Source: Phycisphaerales bacterium
Lineage (GTDB): Bacteria > Planctomycetota > Phycisphaerae > Phycisphaerales > SM1A02
Assembly (NCBI GenBank): GCA_022446885.1
Contig: JAKVBU010000021.1
Coordinates: 1 to 59,748 of the forward strand
DNA: 59,748 bases
Reading direction: 5' to 3'
The notes beneath the pieces were generated by a model. That model was not told the DNA's origin. It ran no database searches and saw only the letters and a program-made list of their open reading frames with translations. Numbering within the stretch: the stretch's first letter is position 1; each line of letters opens with the position of its first letter. Below are positions 58,663-59,748 of the stretch, piece after piece. Made by a program: the position numbers and the translations under genes.

Positions 58663-59748
58663 ATGGCCAATTCGAAGATCACATTTTGGGAACGCTACAC
58701 CGAGTTTCTCGTGTTGGGGCTTGTGGCAGTGGCATTCATCGTGCTGCTCGCCATGCAGTTCATCGGCGCCCCAAACGCCTACTCCTCTCGCGGATCTGAA
58801 CCCATTGCGCCCGGCGCAATCAATGGCAAGTTGCAGGAGGCGGCCTCTCGGCTGGACGCCCAGCTCAAGCAAGATGGCTTGCCTGCGGGCATCGGTGAAG
58901 CAGACAACTCAGATCTCGCCGCTGCATTTGCCCAAGGGATGACGCAGCACGTGGGGCCTACGCAGCCGGTGACGCTTGCCTACGCACCTCGTGGCAGCCT
59001 CGGCTCAGAGACCACTTCACTGCAGGGCACTGCAGCCGTCGTGGTACCCGGCGTGCCAACGCCGACCATGGTGGACGTGTATCAGGTCTTCGACACGCTG
59101 GATGACACGGTCATTTCGACCTGGCCGGACCTGGCCCAGCGCTATCCTGACGGTGGGCCATATGACGTTACTTGGCTGACTGTCGCTGCGAAGTTCGACG
59201 CCTCGGCGTTGCTCTCGCAGTGGCGAACGCCTCAGGGTGACGCCCGTGGCATTCCGGATCGCTGGTTTGACGCTCGTGTTGATGTGGTCGATGTCCGCAT
59301 CGAGCGGCGTACGCAGTTGGCTGATGGATCTTGGTCAGCGCCCGAGCTCATCGATCTCTTGCCCGGGGCACCTGAGTTTCGGGAGGGGTTGACGAAGGTT
59401 GAAGATATCACCGATCGAGACATGCTGATCGATGGTCTGCGGCGGCCGCCCATGCAGCGACTGGTGATGCAGCCGGACTTCCTCCTGACCAAGAGCGCCC
59501 GCTGGATGACCCCCGAGGCATATCAGGCCCGTGGGCAGGAAGCCAGTCAATTGACGCCGCTGGAGGCGCTGCGTCGATTGATGGCATCCAAGCGGCGGAT
59601 TGAGCAGGAGCTCGAAGGGCTCGGCGGCGGATTCGGCGGCGGCGGACCTGGCGGCGGTGGACCTGGCGGCGGTGGACCTGGCGGCGGTGGTGGGTTTGGT
59701 CCCGGCGGCGGTGGTGGCGGCGGTGGCTTCGGTCCCGGCGGCGGCGGT
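58663..59748 (+). CDS. Membrane-anchored glycine-rich protein, PilM operon gene 3 (cut by window edge)
   Basis: 362 codons are visible without a stop. Residues 1-12 are cytoplasmic, then there is a helix (about 13-32, EFLVLGLVAVAFIVLLAMQF). An extracytoplasmic part follows with beta-rich segments (AAVVVPGVPTPTMVDVYQVFDTLDD, YDVTWLTVAAKFD, VDVVDVRIERRTQ) and a helical region with EALRRLMASKRRIEQELEGL. At the edge it runs into GGGGPGGGG repeats (a 15-base unit three times). The topology resembles PilP/GspC or another bitopic platform protein; I do not recognise the family. It starts 41 bases after gene 2. Confidence 0.7.
   Translation, partial: MANSKITFWERYTEFLVLGLVAVAFIVLLAMQFIGAPNAYSSRGSEPIAPGAINGKLQEAASRLDAQLKQDGLPAGIGEADNSDLAAAFAQGMTQHVGPTQPVTLAYAPRGSLGSETTSLQGTAAVVVPGVPTPTMVDVYQVFDTLDDTVISTWPDLAQRYPDGGPYDVTWLTVAAKFDASALLSQWRTPQGDARGIPDRWFDARVDVVDVRIERRTQLADGSWSAPELIDLLPGAPEFREGLTKVEDITDRDMLIDGLRRPPMQRLVMQPDFLLTKSARWMTPEAYQARGQEASQLTPLEALRRLMASKRRIEQELEGLGGGFGGGGPGGGGPGGGGPGGGGGFGPGGGGGGGGFGPGGGG
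59634..59748 (+). repeat. 15-base tandem repeat encoding GGGPG units
   Basis: GGCGGCGGTGGACCT is repeated three times and then degenerates into further GGCGGCGGTGG units up to the window edge. It encodes the glycine tail of the last gene. Confidence 0.8.

Noticed and set aside
59634-59748. Short tandem repeats that could suggest a CRISPR array
   Set aside because: Repeats are contiguous, in frame, and encode glycine tracts; there are no unique spacers.

Overview
The window looks like chromosomal DNA from a member of the Planctomycetota, most probably class Phycisphaerae. This is an inference, since no rRNA gene is present. The grounds are: high G+C; secreted proteins ending in a Cys-bracketed double EF-hand (dockerin-like) tail finishing in W-G-x-C; a type II secretion operon with glycine-rich and Cys-rich additions; PilM-type proteins with long glycine tracts; and many start codons without a Shine-Dalgarno sequence. 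Almost all of the sequence is coding. I see no tRNA, rRNA, CRISPR array, insertion sequence, integrase or phage gene.

Layout. 1-1920: the N-terminal part of an M28-type peptidase, then pgpA and pgsA (phosphatidylglycerol synthesis), all on the minus strand. 2048-8509: nuoJKLMN, the membrane arm of complex I without its partners. 8540-14409: an unknown membrane protein, a YyaL/SSP411-type thioredoxin-domain protein fused to a DsbD-N-like domain, a one-domain asparaginase and a POT peptide transporter carrying a GspG-like insert. 14410-30178 (minus): a compact type II secretion operon, in transcription order an LTxxQ-type exported protein, gspE, F, G, H, I, J, K, L, M, a GspC/PilP-like protein with a Cys-rich module, the secretin gspD and a lipoprotein.

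30316-36062: a lone 3-oxoacid CoA-transferase A subunit, a heme oxygenase with a coupled MFS gene, an ABC-2 exporter pair and a LolA-like periplasmic protein. 36119-39652: full-length cobalamin-dependent metH. 39746-43552: a small RRM RNA-binding protein and a sialidase-like / FAD-protein / MFS group. 43609-48731: three exported proteins with dockerin-like tails (esterase, trypsin-like protease, beta-propeller-like protein) and the remnant of a fourth. 48739-54737: glyQS, pdxA, an unknown protein, a four-S1-domain protein and mtaB. 54936-end: a plus-strand operon with a PilM-PilN-like fusion and two membrane-anchored glycine-rich proteins, the last cut by the window edge.

How they fit together: the type II secretion operon and the PilM operon are two separate envelope-spanning assembly modules. 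The three dockerin-tailed exoproteins are obvious candidate cargo, though the sequence does not prove it. Several housekeeping genes (pgsA, metH, glyQS, pdxA, the YyaL-type gene) have a TANNNT box only 6-10 bases before the start codon and no ribosome-binding site, which suggests leaderless transcripts. The most unusual observations are the GspG-like domain inside a POT transporter, the YyaL-DsbD fusion, the Cys-rich module in the GspC-like protein, the eroded dockerin gene and the long inverted repeat between two exoprotein genes.
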